Assembly: GCF_001544755.2 (NCBI RefSeq)
Contig: NZ_FCOF02000040.1
Coordinates: 1-61,711, forward strand
DNA length: 61,711 nucleotides
Direction of reading: 5' to 3'
DNA from: Caballeronia catudaia
GTDB taxonomy: Bacteria; Pseudomonadota; Gammaproteobacteria; Burkholderiales; Burkholderiaceae
A program made the position numbers and the translations under genes. The notes below the pieces were generated by a model. That model was not told the origin of the DNA. It made no database searches and saw only the letters and a list, made by a program, of their open reading frames with translations. Positions 16,477 to 26,117 of the stretch are shown piece by piece. Every line of letters begins with the position of its first letter. Position 1 is the first letter of the stretch.

Positions 16477-19139
16477 CGCCTCACGCTGCATCCAGTGCGT
16501 CCGATGCGCAGCGCACGCGCGTGCGCCGCCGCATCTTCATGGATCTGTGGCGCGCGGTCTGGGCATGGCGCTACCAGACCGCCGCCGCGATCGTGCTGAT
16601 GGTCGGAGCGCGTCTCGCGGTCGTGTCGGTGCCGCTGATGTTGAAACGCGTCATCGACGAGTTCAGCCATCCCGCGACGAGCGTCGTTTTTCCCGTTTTT
16701 CTGGTGCTCGCCTACGTGCTGCTGCGCTATCTCGGCGATGTGCTGAACGAGGCGCGCGACATCGTGTTCAGCATCGTCACGCAACGCACGGTGGCGTCGT
16801 TCACCGAGCGAACGTTCGCGCATCTTCATGCGCTGGGCGCGCGCTTTCATGCGCAGCGCGAGACGGGCGCCGTCGTGCGCGACGTGCAAAAGGGCGCGGA
16901 CGGCATCGGCTTTTTACTCGGCACTGCGTTCTTCACCGTCGTGCCGGTGATGATCGAAATCGGCACGGTCGTCGCCATCATGGTGAGCAGTTACGCGCTG
17001 GAGTTCATGGTGATCATTGCCGTGACCTTCGTGCTGTATTCCGTGTGGACGCTGATCTTCACGCGCTATCGCATGCGCTTCCAGCGCGCGGTCAACAAGC
17101 TGGAGGCGCAGTCCGACAGCCGTCTCGTCGACAGCCTGCTCAACTACGAGACCGTGAAGTTTTTCGCGAGCGAGCGCATCGAAACCAACCGGCTTTCCAG
17201 CGTGCTCGAAGAGTGGGTTCATGCACGCGTCGCCAATCAGCGCGCGCTCACGCTGCTGCATGTCGGGCAAAGCACGATCATCGCGGCCGGCATCGCGGCG
17301 GTGATGCTGCGCGCGGCGCAACATGTCGTCGCGGGCACGATGAGCGTCGGCGATCTCGTGCTCGTCAACGCGTATATCGTGCAGGTCTGCAATCCGCTCA
17401 ACACGCTCGGCTTCGTGTTTCGCGAAACGAATGATGCGATCGTGAACGTGGAGCGCATGTTCACGATTCTGCTTTCGCGCGGCCGCGTGCGCGAGGACGT
17501 CGACGAGAAAGAGGCGCAGCCGCTCGTGGTGACGGCGGGCGAGATCGAGTTCGATCATGTCGAGTTCGGCTACGACCCGGCGCGGCAGATTCTGCGCGAT
17601 GTCGATTTTCGCGCGCATCCGGGCAAGAAGCTCGCGGTCGTCGGCGGCAGCGGCTCGGGCAAATCCACGCTCGTGAAGCTGCTTTTCAGGCTGTATGAGC
17701 CGACGGCCGGCGCCATCCGCATCGACGGGCAGGACATCGCGCAGGTCACGCAGGACAGCCTGCGCGCGATGGTCGGCATCGTACCGCAGGACACGGTGCT
17801 CTTCAACGACACGATCGCCTACAACATCGGCTATGGCCGTCCCGATGCGACGCGCGCCGATATCGTGCTGGCCGCGCGCGCGGCGCAACTGGACGGCTTC
17901 GTCGAGCGTCTGCCGGATCATTACGACACACGCGTCGGCGAGCGCGGCGTGCGGCTGTCGGGTGGCGAGCGGCAGCGCATCGCGATTGCGCGCGCCATTT
18001 TGAAGAACCCGCGCATCATCGTGTTCGACGAAGCGACCTCCGCGCTCGATACGCGTTCGGAGCGCGCAATTCAAAACGAGCTCGATCGTCTCGCCAAGGG
18101 GCGCACGTCGATCGTGATCGCGCATCGGCTGTCCACGGTCGTCGATGCGGACTGGATCCTCGTGATGGAACATGGACGCATCGTCGAGCAGGGACAGCAC
18201 GACGAACTGCTCGCGCGCGATGGCGTGTATGCGCGCATGTGGTCGCTGCAATGGCAGCAGGGCGAGCTGGAGCACGCGCAGCGGAAGGTGTCGGCGCAAG
18301 CGGTCGGACTCGATACGCTCGTCGCCGGCGTGGTCGATGCGCTGCACGAAGAGATCGCGGAGCGTGGCGTCAACCTGTACACGGTCATCACCGAGCCGGG
18401 CTTGCGCGTGTCCGGCGATCCGAGCGTGCTGCAGCAGATCGTCGCCGAGTTGTGCCGCGCGCAGATGAGCGCTGCGGCGCGCGGCGAGCGCATCGAATTG
18501 CGAGTGTTCCGCGAGGAAAATCAGGCGAGTCTCACGGTGATGGGGCAGCGCCCGAATCCCGCGGACCTCACGCCGCAACAGGTGCGGCGCCTCGAAAAGG
18601 CGTTGACGGAGACGGGCGGCAGTTTTGCGCCGCGTTATATCGACAAGCATGTCGCCTATGTCGCGACGATGCCTTTGCGCCCGGTGCTCGACGATACGAG
18701 CGCGCACGCAGCGGCGCACGACGACGCGTTGAACGGCGTGACCGTGATGGTGCTGGACGATCAGGAGGAAGCGCGCGACGCGCTGGAGGCCGTGCTCGAA
18801 TCGGTGGGCGCGCATGTGGTGCTGTGCGCATCGGGCGACGAAGCGATCACGCGATTGCGCGGCGTGCCGCCGGCGCGATGGCCGGATGTTTTCCTGTGCG
18901 ATATCGTGCTTGGCGGCGAGCAGGACGGTTATGAAGTCTTGCGGCGGATACGCGAGGAAGAGGCAAGCCGCGGCGCGTCGCTTGCCGAGCGTATGCCCGC
19001 GATTGCGTTGACGGGACACACGCAGGCCGATGCGCGAGCGCGCGCGCGGGCGGCGGGATTTCAGGCGCATTTGACGAAGCCCGTGCCCGCGCCGAAGTTG
19101 ATCGCGACAATTGGAGGGGTGACGGCGAGGACGTCTTAA
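16473..19139 (+). CDS. Atm1-type ABC exporter fused to degenerate kinase ATPase and receiver domain
   Basis: An 888-residue fusion. Residues ~20-325 are an ABC exporter membrane domain with about six helices. Residues ~355-600 are the nucleotide-binding domain: Walker A GGSGSGKST near 391, signature LSGGERQR near 495, Walker B IIVFDEATSALD. This half resembles the Atm1/HMT subfamily of glutathione- or metal-conjugate exporters. Residues ~610-745 look like a histidine-kinase ATPase fold (DPSVLQQIVAELCRAQMSAA in place of the N box) with the Asn lost and no G boxes. Residues ~755-888 are a receiver (VMVLDDQEE, phospho-Asp in LCDIVLGG near 810, LTKP). The GTG start overlaps the leader stop and has GGAAGG. 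It ends with a stop overlapping the convergent gene's stop. Confidence 0.9.
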   Translation: MTPHAASSASDAQRTRVRRRIFMDLWRAVWAWRYQTAAAIVLMVGARLAVVSVPLMLKRVIDEFSHPATSVVFPVFLVLAYVLLRYLGDVLNEARDIVFSIVTQRTVASFTERTFAHLHALGARFHAQRETGAVVRDVQKGADGIGFLLGTAFFTVVPVMIEIGTVVAIMVSSYALEFMVIIAVTFVLYSVWTLIFTRYRMRFQRAVNKLEAQSDSRLVDSLLNYETVKFFASERIETNRLSSVLEEWVHARVANQRALTLLHVGQSTIIAAGIAAVMLRAAQHVVAGTMSVGDLVLVNAYIVQVCNPLNTLGFVFRETNDAIVNVERMFTILLSRGRVREDVDEKEAQPLVVTAGEIEFDHVEFGYDPARQILRDVDFRAHPGKKLAVVGGSGSGKSTLVKLLFRLYEPTAGAIRIDGQDIAQVTQDSLRAMVGIVPQDTVLFNDTIAYNIGYGRPDATRADIVLAARAAQLDGFVERLPDHYDTRVGERGVRLSGGERQRIAIARAILKNPRIIVFDEATSALDTRSERAIQNELDRLAKGRTSIVIAHRLSTVVDADWILVMEHGRIVEQGQHDELLARDGVYARMWSLQWQQGELEHAQRKVSAQAVGLDTLVAGVVDALHEEIAERGVNLYTVITEPGLRVSGDPSVLQQIVAELCRAQMSAAARGERIELRVFREENQASLTVMGQRPNPADLTPQQVRRLEKALTETGGSFAPRYIDKHVAYVATMPLRPVLDDTSAHAAAHDDALNGVTVMVLDDQEEARDALEAVLESVGAHVVLCASGDEAITRLRGVPPARWPDVFLCDIVLGGEQDGYEVLRRIREEEASRGASLAERMPAIALTGHTQADARARARAAGFQAHLTKPVPAPKLIATIGGVTARTS

Positions 19140-20116
19140 ACCCTCTGCACCGCCCGCGCACCCGCCGGTTCGATCACCCGCCGGAAATGCTGCACCGTGC
19201 GCGTGAGCCCATCATCGAGCGTGGTCACAGGCATCCACCCCAGCACCTCACGCGCCATCGAAATATCCGGCTGACGATGCCACGGATCATCCATCGGCAG
19301 AGGCTTGAACACGATCTTCGACGACGACCCCGTCAGCTCGATGATGCGCCGCGCGATATCGAGCATCGACAGCTCATGCGGGTTCCCCAGATTCACCGGC
19401 CCGGTAATTTCCTCGGGCGTGTTCATGAGGCGGATGAACGCATCAATCATGTCGTCGACATAGCAGAACGAGCGCGTCTGCGTGCCTTCGCCATACACGG
19501 TGATTGGCTCGCCGGAAAGCGCCTGCATCATGAAGTTGGACACCACGCGCCCATCCGACGGATGCATGCGCGGCCCATACGTGTTGAAGATGCGCGCGAT
19601 CTTGATCGAAAGTCCGTGCTGCCGCCGATAGTCCATGAAGAGCGTTTCCGCGCAGCGCTTGCCTTCGTCGTAACACGATCGCGGGCCGATAGGATTCACG
19701 TTGCCCCAATACGCTTCCTGCTGCGGATGCACGTGCGCATCGCCATACACTTCGCTCGTCGATGCCTGGAAGATTCGCGCGTGAACGCGCTTCGCAAGCC
19801 CGAGCATGTTGATCGCGCCGTGCACGCTCGTCTTCGTCGTCTGCACGGGATCGTGCTGGTAATGAATCGGCGAAGCAGGGCACGCAAGGTTATAGATTTC
19901 GTCGACTTCCACATAGAGCGGAAATGTCACGTCGTGACGCATCAATTCGAAGTTCGGGCTATCGAGAAGATGCGCGATGTTGTCCTTCGTACCGGTGTAG
20001 AAGTTATCGACGCACAGCACGTCATGGCCCAGCGCCAGCAGCCGCTCGCACAGATGCGAGCCGAGAAAGCCCGCGCCGCCCGTCACCAGAATTCGCTTTC
20101 TGTACGCTTCTCTCAT
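19136..20116 (-). CDS. UDP-glucuronate decarboxylase-like NAD-dependent epimerase
   Basis: A 326-residue extended SDR with the NAD motif GGAGFLGSHL at the N-terminus, EVYGD, and YDEGK (catalytic YxxxK) inside GPRSCYDEGKR, the hallmark of UDP-xylose synthase (UXS). UXS oxidises and decarboxylates UDP-glucuronate to UDP-xylose. It is the last gene of the minus-strand glycan operon, supplying a nucleotide-sugar donor. A 27-bp gap separates it from the glycosyltransferase gene upstream. Full length, no defects. Confidence 0.9.
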   Translation of the reverse strand: MREAYRKRILVTGGAGFLGSHLCERLLALGHDVLCVDNFYTGTKDNIAHLLDSPNFELMRHDVTFPLYVEVDEIYNLACPASPIHYQHDPVQTTKTSVHGAINMLGLAKRVHARIFQASTSEVYGDAHVHPQQEAYWGNVNPIGPRSCYDEGKRCAETLFMDYRRQHGLSIKIARIFNTYGPRMHPSDGRVVSNFMMQALSGEPITVYGEGTQTRSFCYVDDMIDAFIRLMNTPEEITGPVNLGNPHELSMLDIARRIIELTGSSSKIVFKPLPMDDPWHRQPDISMAREVLGWMPVTTLDDGLTRTVQHFRRVIEPAGARAVQRV

Positions 20117-20143
20117 GTCGTCATGTCCTGTCTGTCTGATCCA

Positions 20144-21103
20144 CTAGCTGCATACGTAGCGCAAAGCCTCGTCCCAGTCGCGGGCGAAGCGGTCGATATG
20201 AAAGCGTTCGAGCGCCGTTCGCCGCGCGCCTTCGCCAAGACGCCGCGCTTCGGCGGGATCGCGCAGCAGGTGCTGCATCGCGTCGATGAGCGCCTGCGTA
20301 TCCGTATGGATGAAGCCGCTTTCGCCGTTGCGGATCACGGTGGATAGCTCGGTCGTCGCGAGTCCGACGATCGGCATGCCTATCGTCATGGCCTCGACGA
20401 TGGCAAGCCCGAGGCTCGTCCAGCGAATCGGGTTGAAGAAGAAGCGATAGCGCGCGGTGAAAGCGGCCAACTCCAGATTGCCGATTTCGCCGATGCCGCC
20501 CGCCGACTGCGCGTCCATGCCGACGAGATCGAGCGGCACACGCGCGGCGGCTTGCGCATAGACATCGTTGCCGAGCCGCCTGCCGCGCTGACGCAGATGA
20601 TTGATCACCGCGATGCCGCGCTCCAGTTCGCCGCTATAGCGCACGTCGTCGGGCACGATCACGCCATGCTCGATGACGCGCGTCGGTGTATCGCCGCTAT
20701 CCCACATCAGCCGGTTGAAGTGGGTCACATGCACGAGCAGCGTGTCGCGTTCCTGCACCCAATGCTTCTGTTCGAACGCGTTTTCCTGCGGCGGATCATG
20801 CTCGATATAGACGCGCGGCAAGCGCCGTTGCGCATCGGTGAGCAGGTTGAGGCGATCGTCGTCCCATTGACGCTTGTGCTGAAACAGCACGACATCGAAG
20901 GATTGCGACGGCACTTCGCTTGCAGGCATCTCATGCACGTTCGCACCAAACGGCAACGCGCCGGCCGTGCCCGCATATCCCGGCGGAAAGCCGGGGCGCG
21001 TGACCAGATAGAAATCGTGCGGCGCCTGGCTAAGGTAATACAGGTAGTTGCCGTGGATATGCCACGTGAGCACACGCAAGCGTCGGGGACTAGTCTTGGG
21101 CAT
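20144..21103 (-). CDS. Glycosyltransferase, GT1/GT4-like
   Basis: A 319-residue protein with a GT-B layout: an N-terminal half with RVLTWHIHGNYLYYLSQ and a C-terminal donor-binding half with FNPIRWTSLGLAIVEAMTIG, the E-x7-E-like retaining signature region, and PIVGLATTELSTV. The start after GAGGAG was chosen and overlaps the upstream gene by 14 bp, so the genes are coupled. Donor and acceptor unknown; the gene next to it makes UDP-xylose, a plausible donor. Confidence 0.85.
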   Translation of the reverse strand: MPKTSPRRLRVLTWHIHGNYLYYLSQAPHDFYLVTRPGFPPGYAGTAGALPFGANVHEMPASEVPSQSFDVVLFQHKRQWDDDRLNLLTDAQRRLPRVYIEHDPPQENAFEQKHWVQERDTLLVHVTHFNRLMWDSGDTPTRVIEHGVIVPDDVRYSGELERGIAVINHLRQRGRRLGNDVYAQAAARVPLDLVGMDAQSAGGIGEIGNLELAAFTARYRFFFNPIRWTSLGLAIVEAMTIGMPIVGLATTELSTVIRNGESGFIHTDTQALIDAMQHLLRDPAEARRLGEGARRTALERFHIDRFARDWDEALRYVCS

Positions 21104-22151
21104 GAAGAAGCGTCTCCTCTCGAAGGGTGTGGGCAAGCTGTGCAAGCGCGGCATCGATCACGGAGCGCGCGCTCACGTTGAGCGCGCATTCATGGCCGTA
21201 GGGACAATCGCGAAACGCGCAGGGCCGGCACGCGGGCCAGTCCGCCAGCACGCGATGACGCGCATGATCGAGCGGCGCCCAGCGGCGCGTATCGCTTCCG
21301 GATGCGATGACGACACTCGGCGTGCGCATCGCCGCGGCGACATGCGAAAGCCCCGTGTCGTTGCAGACGATGAGCCGCGCCCTCGCGACGAGCGCGGCAA
21401 GCGCGCCCAGCGACGTGCGTCCGGCGAGATCCATCGCATGCGCGCCGGCATCGTGCGCGACGCGACCCGTCAGCGACGCTTCGCCTGCGCCGCCAGTGAC
21501 CGCGATCTGCCATCCTGCTTCCGACAACGCGCGCGCCACTTCGCCGAAGCGCTCGACGGGCCATCGGCGTGAAGGCAATTGCGCGCCGGGATGAACGAGC
21601 ACGAGCCTGTCGCATTCGATCGCGCATGTGTCGATGAGCGCATCGCATTCGCGCGTGTCGTCATCGGTCAGGGGAATCTCGAGATCGAGCGCGTCCGCGT
21701 CGATGCCGAGACGTTGCATCAACGCGGTATAGCGCGCGGGCTCGGGCAGCTCGTCGGGCCACGGCATGAACGCGCCTTCGCGCACGCGTTCACCGGGCTT
21801 GAGAAAGCCCGCGTTCAACCGCGCGCCCATGCCTTCGACGATATCGTTCGCCACGCCGCCGCTGCCATGCAACTGGATTGCGAGATCGAAGCGGCGTTCG
21901 CTCAGCGCGCTCAGAAATGCGGGTAGATGCGCGTCGGTTTCTTCCTGTTCGGGAAAGCCGATCGCGCCCGGAAACACGATCAGTTCATCGAGCAGATGCG
22001 CGTATCGTTCGATGAAGCCTTTCGCCCAGGGCAAGCCGACGAGCGCGATATGCGCATGCGGATGAACGCGCCGCAATGCGCGCAATGCGGGCACGGCGCA
22101 GAGCATGTCGCCGAGTTGCAGCGCGCGAAAGATCACGATGCGTTCGATCAT
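21090..22151 (-). CDS. Glycosyltransferase family 9 (heptosyltransferase-like)
   Basis: A 353-residue GT-B enzyme with the GT9 features: N-terminal IVIFRALQLGDMLCAVPALR, HPGAQLPSRRWP, and CNDTGLSHVAAA near the donor site. Near the C-terminus is a cysteine cluster, CRPCAFRDCPYGHEC, also found in the other GT9 of this locus and in some heptosyltransferases. The ATG overlaps the stop of the upstream gene (ATGA). The cluster also encodes a GmhB-like phosphatase, which supports a heptose or related donor. Confidence 0.9.
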   Translation of the reverse strand: MIERIVIFRALQLGDMLCAVPALRALRRVHPHAHIALVGLPWAKGFIERYAHLLDELIVFPGAIGFPEQEETDAHLPAFLSALSERRFDLAIQLHGSGGVANDIVEGMGARLNAGFLKPGERVREGAFMPWPDELPEPARYTALMQRLGIDADALDLEIPLTDDDTRECDALIDTCAIECDRLVLVHPGAQLPSRRWPVERFGEVARALSEAGWQIAVTGGAGEASLTGRVAHDAGAHAMDLAGRTSLGALAALVARARLIVCNDTGLSHVAAAMRTPSVVIASGSDTRRWAPLDHARHRVLADWPACRPCAFRDCPYGHECALNVSARSVIDAALAQLAHTLREETLLHAQD

Positions 22152-23200
22152 GGAAAGAACACCTTGAACTTGAACGCGCCGCGAATGCGCCAGTAGATCG
22201 ACAGATACGGAATGATCGCCGACGTCCATAACATTTCGGCGATATGCGCGGGCGTGCGCGACGTCGTTTTCAATCGCCGCACGGCGAACCATAACGTCAT
22301 CGCGATCCATGCAATCGCAGCTATGGTGGCGATGCGCGGCGCGCCCGCGATCAACGACACGACCATGACGACGAGCGCCGCGAGCATCGCATAGTAGAGA
22401 AGCGGCGGACCGCGCCGGATGCGCTCGCGAAAGAGCGCGGGATGCTTCTTGTAGAGCAGCGCGTCGAACTGGCTTTTCTTCTGCTGCGAAATGCATACGC
22501 CCCAGCGCGCGGGGCGTACCGGATGCAGCACCATTGCATCTTCCGCGCGAGCGATCTTCAGTCCCGCGCGCATCAACGCGAATTGCAGATCGGAGTCCTC
22601 GCGCCATGCCGATGTGAAACGCGCATCGAAGCCGCCCGTTCTTTCGAGCGCGGCGCGTGTCGCGAATGCGTTCGCGGTGGCGAACTCCGCGCTCGCGAGT
22701 CCGGCGGCGTCGAGCTCGTAGTCGGTCGGACGGTCAGGCAGCGGCACGACGATGCGGCCCGATACCGCGTCCGCGCCATGATCGAGTGCATGCACGCCAT
22801 TGACGAGCCATTGCGGATCGGGGATGGTGTCGTCGTCGGTGAAGGCGATGCGTCGTGCAAGCGATGCGCGCCAGCCTGCATTGCGCGCACCTGCCGGGCC
22901 CTGGCTTCCCGTCACCGGCACATAGCGGATCTTCGGGCCGTTCTGCGCATACGATGCGGCGAGACGCTGCACGCATGCTTTCGTCGCTTCGTCGGGGCCG
23001 TCGTCGCACACGATGATCTCGTAACGGGCCGGGTCGTACGCCTGTTCAGCGAGGGCGCGCACGCAGCGTTCTAGCATCGCGGGACGGCGATATGTCGGGA
23101 CGACCACGGACACATCCGGAATGAAATCGTCGCGTGGCAGTGCGTGCGAATCCGTCGCGCTCATCTCGCCGTTCTCGACAAGACCCGAATACGTGCTCAT
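22148..23200 (-). CDS. Glycosyltransferase family 2 with C-terminal membrane segments
   Basis: A 350-residue protein with a GT2 GT-A domain: VSVVVPTYRRPAMLERCVRA, VCDDGPDE, a DDDTIPD metal site, and SAWREDSDLQFALMRAG (ED motif for the base). Two or three hydrophobic helices follow (PPLLYYAMLAALVVMVVSLI and later), so it sits on the inner membrane. The start overlaps the stop of the carbamoyltransferase gene by ATGA. It transfers a sugar to an unknown acceptor in the glycan pathway. Confidence 0.9.
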   Translation of the reverse strand: MSTYSGLVENGEMSATDSHALPRDDFIPDVSVVVPTYRRPAMLERCVRALAEQAYDPARYEIIVCDDGPDEATKACVQRLAASYAQNGPKIRYVPVTGSQGPAGARNAGWRASLARRIAFTDDDTIPDPQWLVNGVHALDHGADAVSGRIVVPLPDRPTDYELDAAGLASAEFATANAFATRAALERTGGFDARFTSAWREDSDLQFALMRAGLKIARAEDAMVLHPVRPARWGVCISQQKKSQFDALLYKKHPALFRERIRRGPPLLYYAMLAALVVMVVSLIAGAPRIATIAAIAWIAMTLWFAVRRLKTTSRTPAHIAEMLWTSAIIPYLSIYWRIRGAFKFKVFFP

Positions 23201-24942
23201 GCTTGCGCGCCCGGTTTTTCGATGAGGAACGAGCCGATCACGAGCGCATCGAGCGGCGACGTCCAGAACGATTCGAGCGCATCGCGCGGCGTATTCACCA
23301 TCGGTTCGCCGCGCGTGTTGAACGACGTGTTGACGAGCACCGGCACGCCGGTACGTTGCCTGAACGCCGCGAGCAGATCGTAGTAAAGCGGATGCTGCGC
23401 GCGATTGACGGTCTGCACGCGCGCGGTGCCGTCGATATGCGTGACGGCCGGAATGCGCGCTCTCATCTCGTCGCGTACATCGAAGACGAACAGCATGAAT
23501 GGCGCGACGCGCGCATCGACGAACCAGTCGGCGGCGTGCTCTTCCATCACGACCGGCGCGACGGGGCGGAAGTCTTCGCGATCCTTGATCTCGTTCAGAC
23601 GCGCCTGCATGTCCGCGTGAATCGGCGATGCGAGAATCGAGCGCGCGCCGAGCGCTCGCGGGCCGAACTCCGTGCGGCCCTGATACCAGCCGATCACTCG
23701 GTTCTGCGCGAGAATCTCCGCCGTTTCTTCGGCGATGTTCGTGAGCTTGCGATAGGGCGCGCGCGCCCATTTCAGGAACGCTTCGATTTCCTCGTCGCCG
23801 AACGCGGGGCCGAGATACGCGTGATCCATGCGCCACTTGCGGCCACGGTCGCCCGCGTTCGCGCGTTCCCGATAGTCGATCCACAGCGCGGCGCCGAGCG
23901 CGGTGCCGGCGTCGCCTGCCGCGGGCTGGACCCACACTTCGTCGAACGGACCGCGATCGCGAAGGCGCGCGTTCATCACGCAGTTGAGCGCGACGCCGCC
24001 CGCCATCGCGAGATTGGGCAGCCCCGTTTTTTCATGCAGCCACTTCGCGAGTTCGAGGGCGGTTTCTTCGAGCACGGCCTGCAGCGAATGCGCGATATCG
24101 AAGTGATGCTGCGTCAGCGGCCCGCCGCGTTCGCGCGCAGGACCGAAACGTTCGACGAGGCGCGGCGCATCGACCGTATAACTTCCATCCTGCCGATACT
24201 TCACGATTTCACGGAATTGATCGACATACGCTGGCTTGCCGAACGACGCCAGCGCCATCACCTTGTACTCATCCGACGAATGCAGGAAGCCGAGATAACC
24301 CGTCACGGCTTCATACAGCAAGCCGAGCGAATGCGGCAGTTCCACTTGCCTGAGGCGCTTGTATTCGCCGTCGACGAATTGCCCGAGGCTCGTCGTCACG
24401 CCTTCGCCGCGTCCGTCCATCGTGAGCACGGCGGTGTCGTCGAAAGGCGCTGCGAGAAACGCACTCGCTTCATGACACAGATGGTGATCGACGTTATGCC
24501 AGGCGAAGCGCGGCGCGCGTCCGCCGCTTGCGAACCGCCGCTTCAGATGATGCGGCGCGCCGTCGAGCAACTGGTCTTTCGCGTTGACGATATAGCTCAG
24601 AAACAGCGGGTCCCACGGCGATTCGGACGGATTGCTCAACGCCTGTGCCGACGGCATCATCGGCAAGGCGATGCTGGCCTTCGCGTCCTTCGGCATGCCC
24701 GAGAAAAGATGCGGATCGTATGAATACGCGATGTGATCGACATCGGCGAGTTCGATGCCCGCTTCCTTGAGGCAATAGTCGATGGCATCGAAAGGAAGCT
24801 GCCATGTCGAGAATGGCACGGGGCGCTTCGCATGCTTCACATGCGTGAAGCGCTCGTCTTCGGCAGCCGCGATGACGACGCCATCCTTGACGAGCGCCGC
24901 GGCGCTGTCGTGATAGACCGCATTGATTCCCAATGTGTACAT
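23197..24942 (-). CDS. Carbamoyltransferase, NodU/TobZ family
   Basis: A 581-residue enzyme. The N-terminal Kae1-like domain starts LGINAVYHDSAAALV and has the metal site HHLCHEASAF and LTMDGRGEG; the C-terminal YrdC-like domain includes RTEFGPRALGARSILASP and VLVNTSFNTRGEP. The family uses carbamoyl phosphate and ATP to put a carbamoyl group on a sugar or antibiotic hydroxyl (NodU, TobZ). In this cluster the target is most likely a sugar of the product. It lies in the middle of an operon of glycosyltransferases, 2 bp after the GT9 gene. Confidence 0.95.
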   Translation of the reverse strand: MYTLGINAVYHDSAAALVKDGVVIAAAEDERFTHVKHAKRPVPFSTWQLPFDAIDYCLKEAGIELADVDHIAYSYDPHLFSGMPKDAKASIALPMMPSAQALSNPSESPWDPLFLSYIVNAKDQLLDGAPHHLKRRFASGGRAPRFAWHNVDHHLCHEASAFLAAPFDDTAVLTMDGRGEGVTTSLGQFVDGEYKRLRQVELPHSLGLLYEAVTGYLGFLHSSDEYKVMALASFGKPAYVDQFREIVKYRQDGSYTVDAPRLVERFGPARERGGPLTQHHFDIAHSLQAVLEETALELAKWLHEKTGLPNLAMAGGVALNCVMNARLRDRGPFDEVWVQPAAGDAGTALGAALWIDYRERANAGDRGRKWRMDHAYLGPAFGDEEIEAFLKWARAPYRKLTNIAEETAEILAQNRVIGWYQGRTEFGPRALGARSILASPIHADMQARLNEIKDREDFRPVAPVVMEEHAADWFVDARVAPFMLFVFDVRDEMRARIPAVTHIDGTARVQTVNRAQHPLYYDLLAAFRQRTGVPVLVNTSFNTRGEPMVNTPRDALESFWTSPLDALVIGSFLIEKPGAQA

Positions 24943-24944
24943 GA

Positions 24945-26117
24945 CTAACTGGCCTGTGTTGTCGAGTTGATGAGCGCTGCGTGTTCGGACAGTTCAAGCA
25001 CGGCGGACACGACCTCGTCCACGCCGACCTGAACGAGGCACGCGTGATGACCTTCGGGACACACGCTGCGATAACACCATCGGCACGGCACATCGTGATA
25101 GAGCACGCGATGCGGCGTTTGCCACGGCATGTGCTGCGGATTCGTGAGCGCATAGAGATCGACGACGGGCGTGCCGAGCGCCGATGCGAGATGCACCGGC
25201 CCGCTGTTGTTCGACAGCAGCACGCGCGCATGCTCGATGAGCGCCGCGAGTTCGCCGAGTTCGAGCGCACCCGAGAGATCGGTCGCATGCGCGCTGTCTC
25301 CGCATGCTTCGCGGCATAGCGAGCTTTCGCCTGGCGAGCCGGTTACGAGCATCGGCCATTGCAATTGCTTGCCGAGACGTTCGATGACTTGCGCAAAGCG
25401 CACGGTCGGATATCGGCGCGATGCGGCGGTCGCGCCCGGATGCACGACGATGAACGGCGCATGCGGATCGACGCCGCGTTCGCCGAGCTTTTGTGCGAGT
25501 GACGCGGCATCGTCGGGACGCACTTTGAAGCGCATTCGCGTATCCATCGGGCGAGCGCCGACGCTCGCGACGAGCGCGAGCTGCCGCTCCACTTCATGCC
25601 GCGTGCCGTGCTGCGGTTCGGTTTCCTGCACCCAATCGGTTAGAAGGCCGTATGGATTCTCGCGACAATGCGCGAGCCGCAGCGGAATGCCGGCGAGATG
25701 ACACAGCATTGCGGCGGGCAGCGGGTTCTGGCTGTAGACGCTGAAGATCACGGCCGCATCGAACTGCGATGCCGCGAGGCGCGCGCGCATCGCGAGATCG
25801 GCGAGCGCGTCGATCGGCGCATCCTGCTTGACCCACGGCGCGTCGTATTCGATCACGTCGTCGATCGCGTCGATGAAAGGCGCCGCCGCCTTGCCCGAGC
25901 GCGACGCGAGCAGTGTCAAATGCCGCCCCGGCTGCGCGCTGCGCAACGCATGCAGCGCGGGCGTGGTCATCAGCACGTCGCCGAGATTGTCGAGGCGAAT
26001 GCACAGGATGCGCTTCACGTCCGCGCCCCAGTCGCGCGCTTCGGTTGCCGCGCTCTTGCGCGCATGCGCCTCGACGACCGGCGGCAGCGTCGATGGATTC
26101 ACCGGATCACGTTTCAT
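24945..26117 (-). CDS. Glycosyltransferase family 9 (second copy)
   Basis: A 390-residue GT9 enzyme: RILCIRLDNLGDVLMTTPALH at the start of the fold, VVHPGATAASRRYP, SNNSGPVHLASALGTPVVDLY. It has the same type of C-terminal cysteine cluster as the other GT9 (CRWCYRSVCPEGHHAC). About 35 extra residues precede the fold. The Met chosen gives an ATGA overlap with the phosphatase gene; a Met three codons earlier is possible. Two different GT9 enzymes imply two successive heptose-like additions. Confidence 0.9.
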   Translation of the reverse strand: MKRDPVNPSTLPPVVEAHARKSAATEARDWGADVKRILCIRLDNLGDVLMTTPALHALRSAQPGRHLTLLASRSGKAAAPFIDAIDDVIEYDAPWVKQDAPIDALADLAMRARLAASQFDAAVIFSVYSQNPLPAAMLCHLAGIPLRLAHCRENPYGLLTDWVQETEPQHGTRHEVERQLALVASVGARPMDTRMRFKVRPDDAASLAQKLGERGVDPHAPFIVVHPGATAASRRYPTVRFAQVIERLGKQLQWPMLVTGSPGESSLCREACGDSAHATDLSGALELGELAALIEHARVLLSNNSGPVHLASALGTPVVDLYALTNPQHMPWQTPHRVLYHDVPCRWCYRSVCPEGHHACLVQVGVDEVVSAVLELSEHAALINSTTQAS

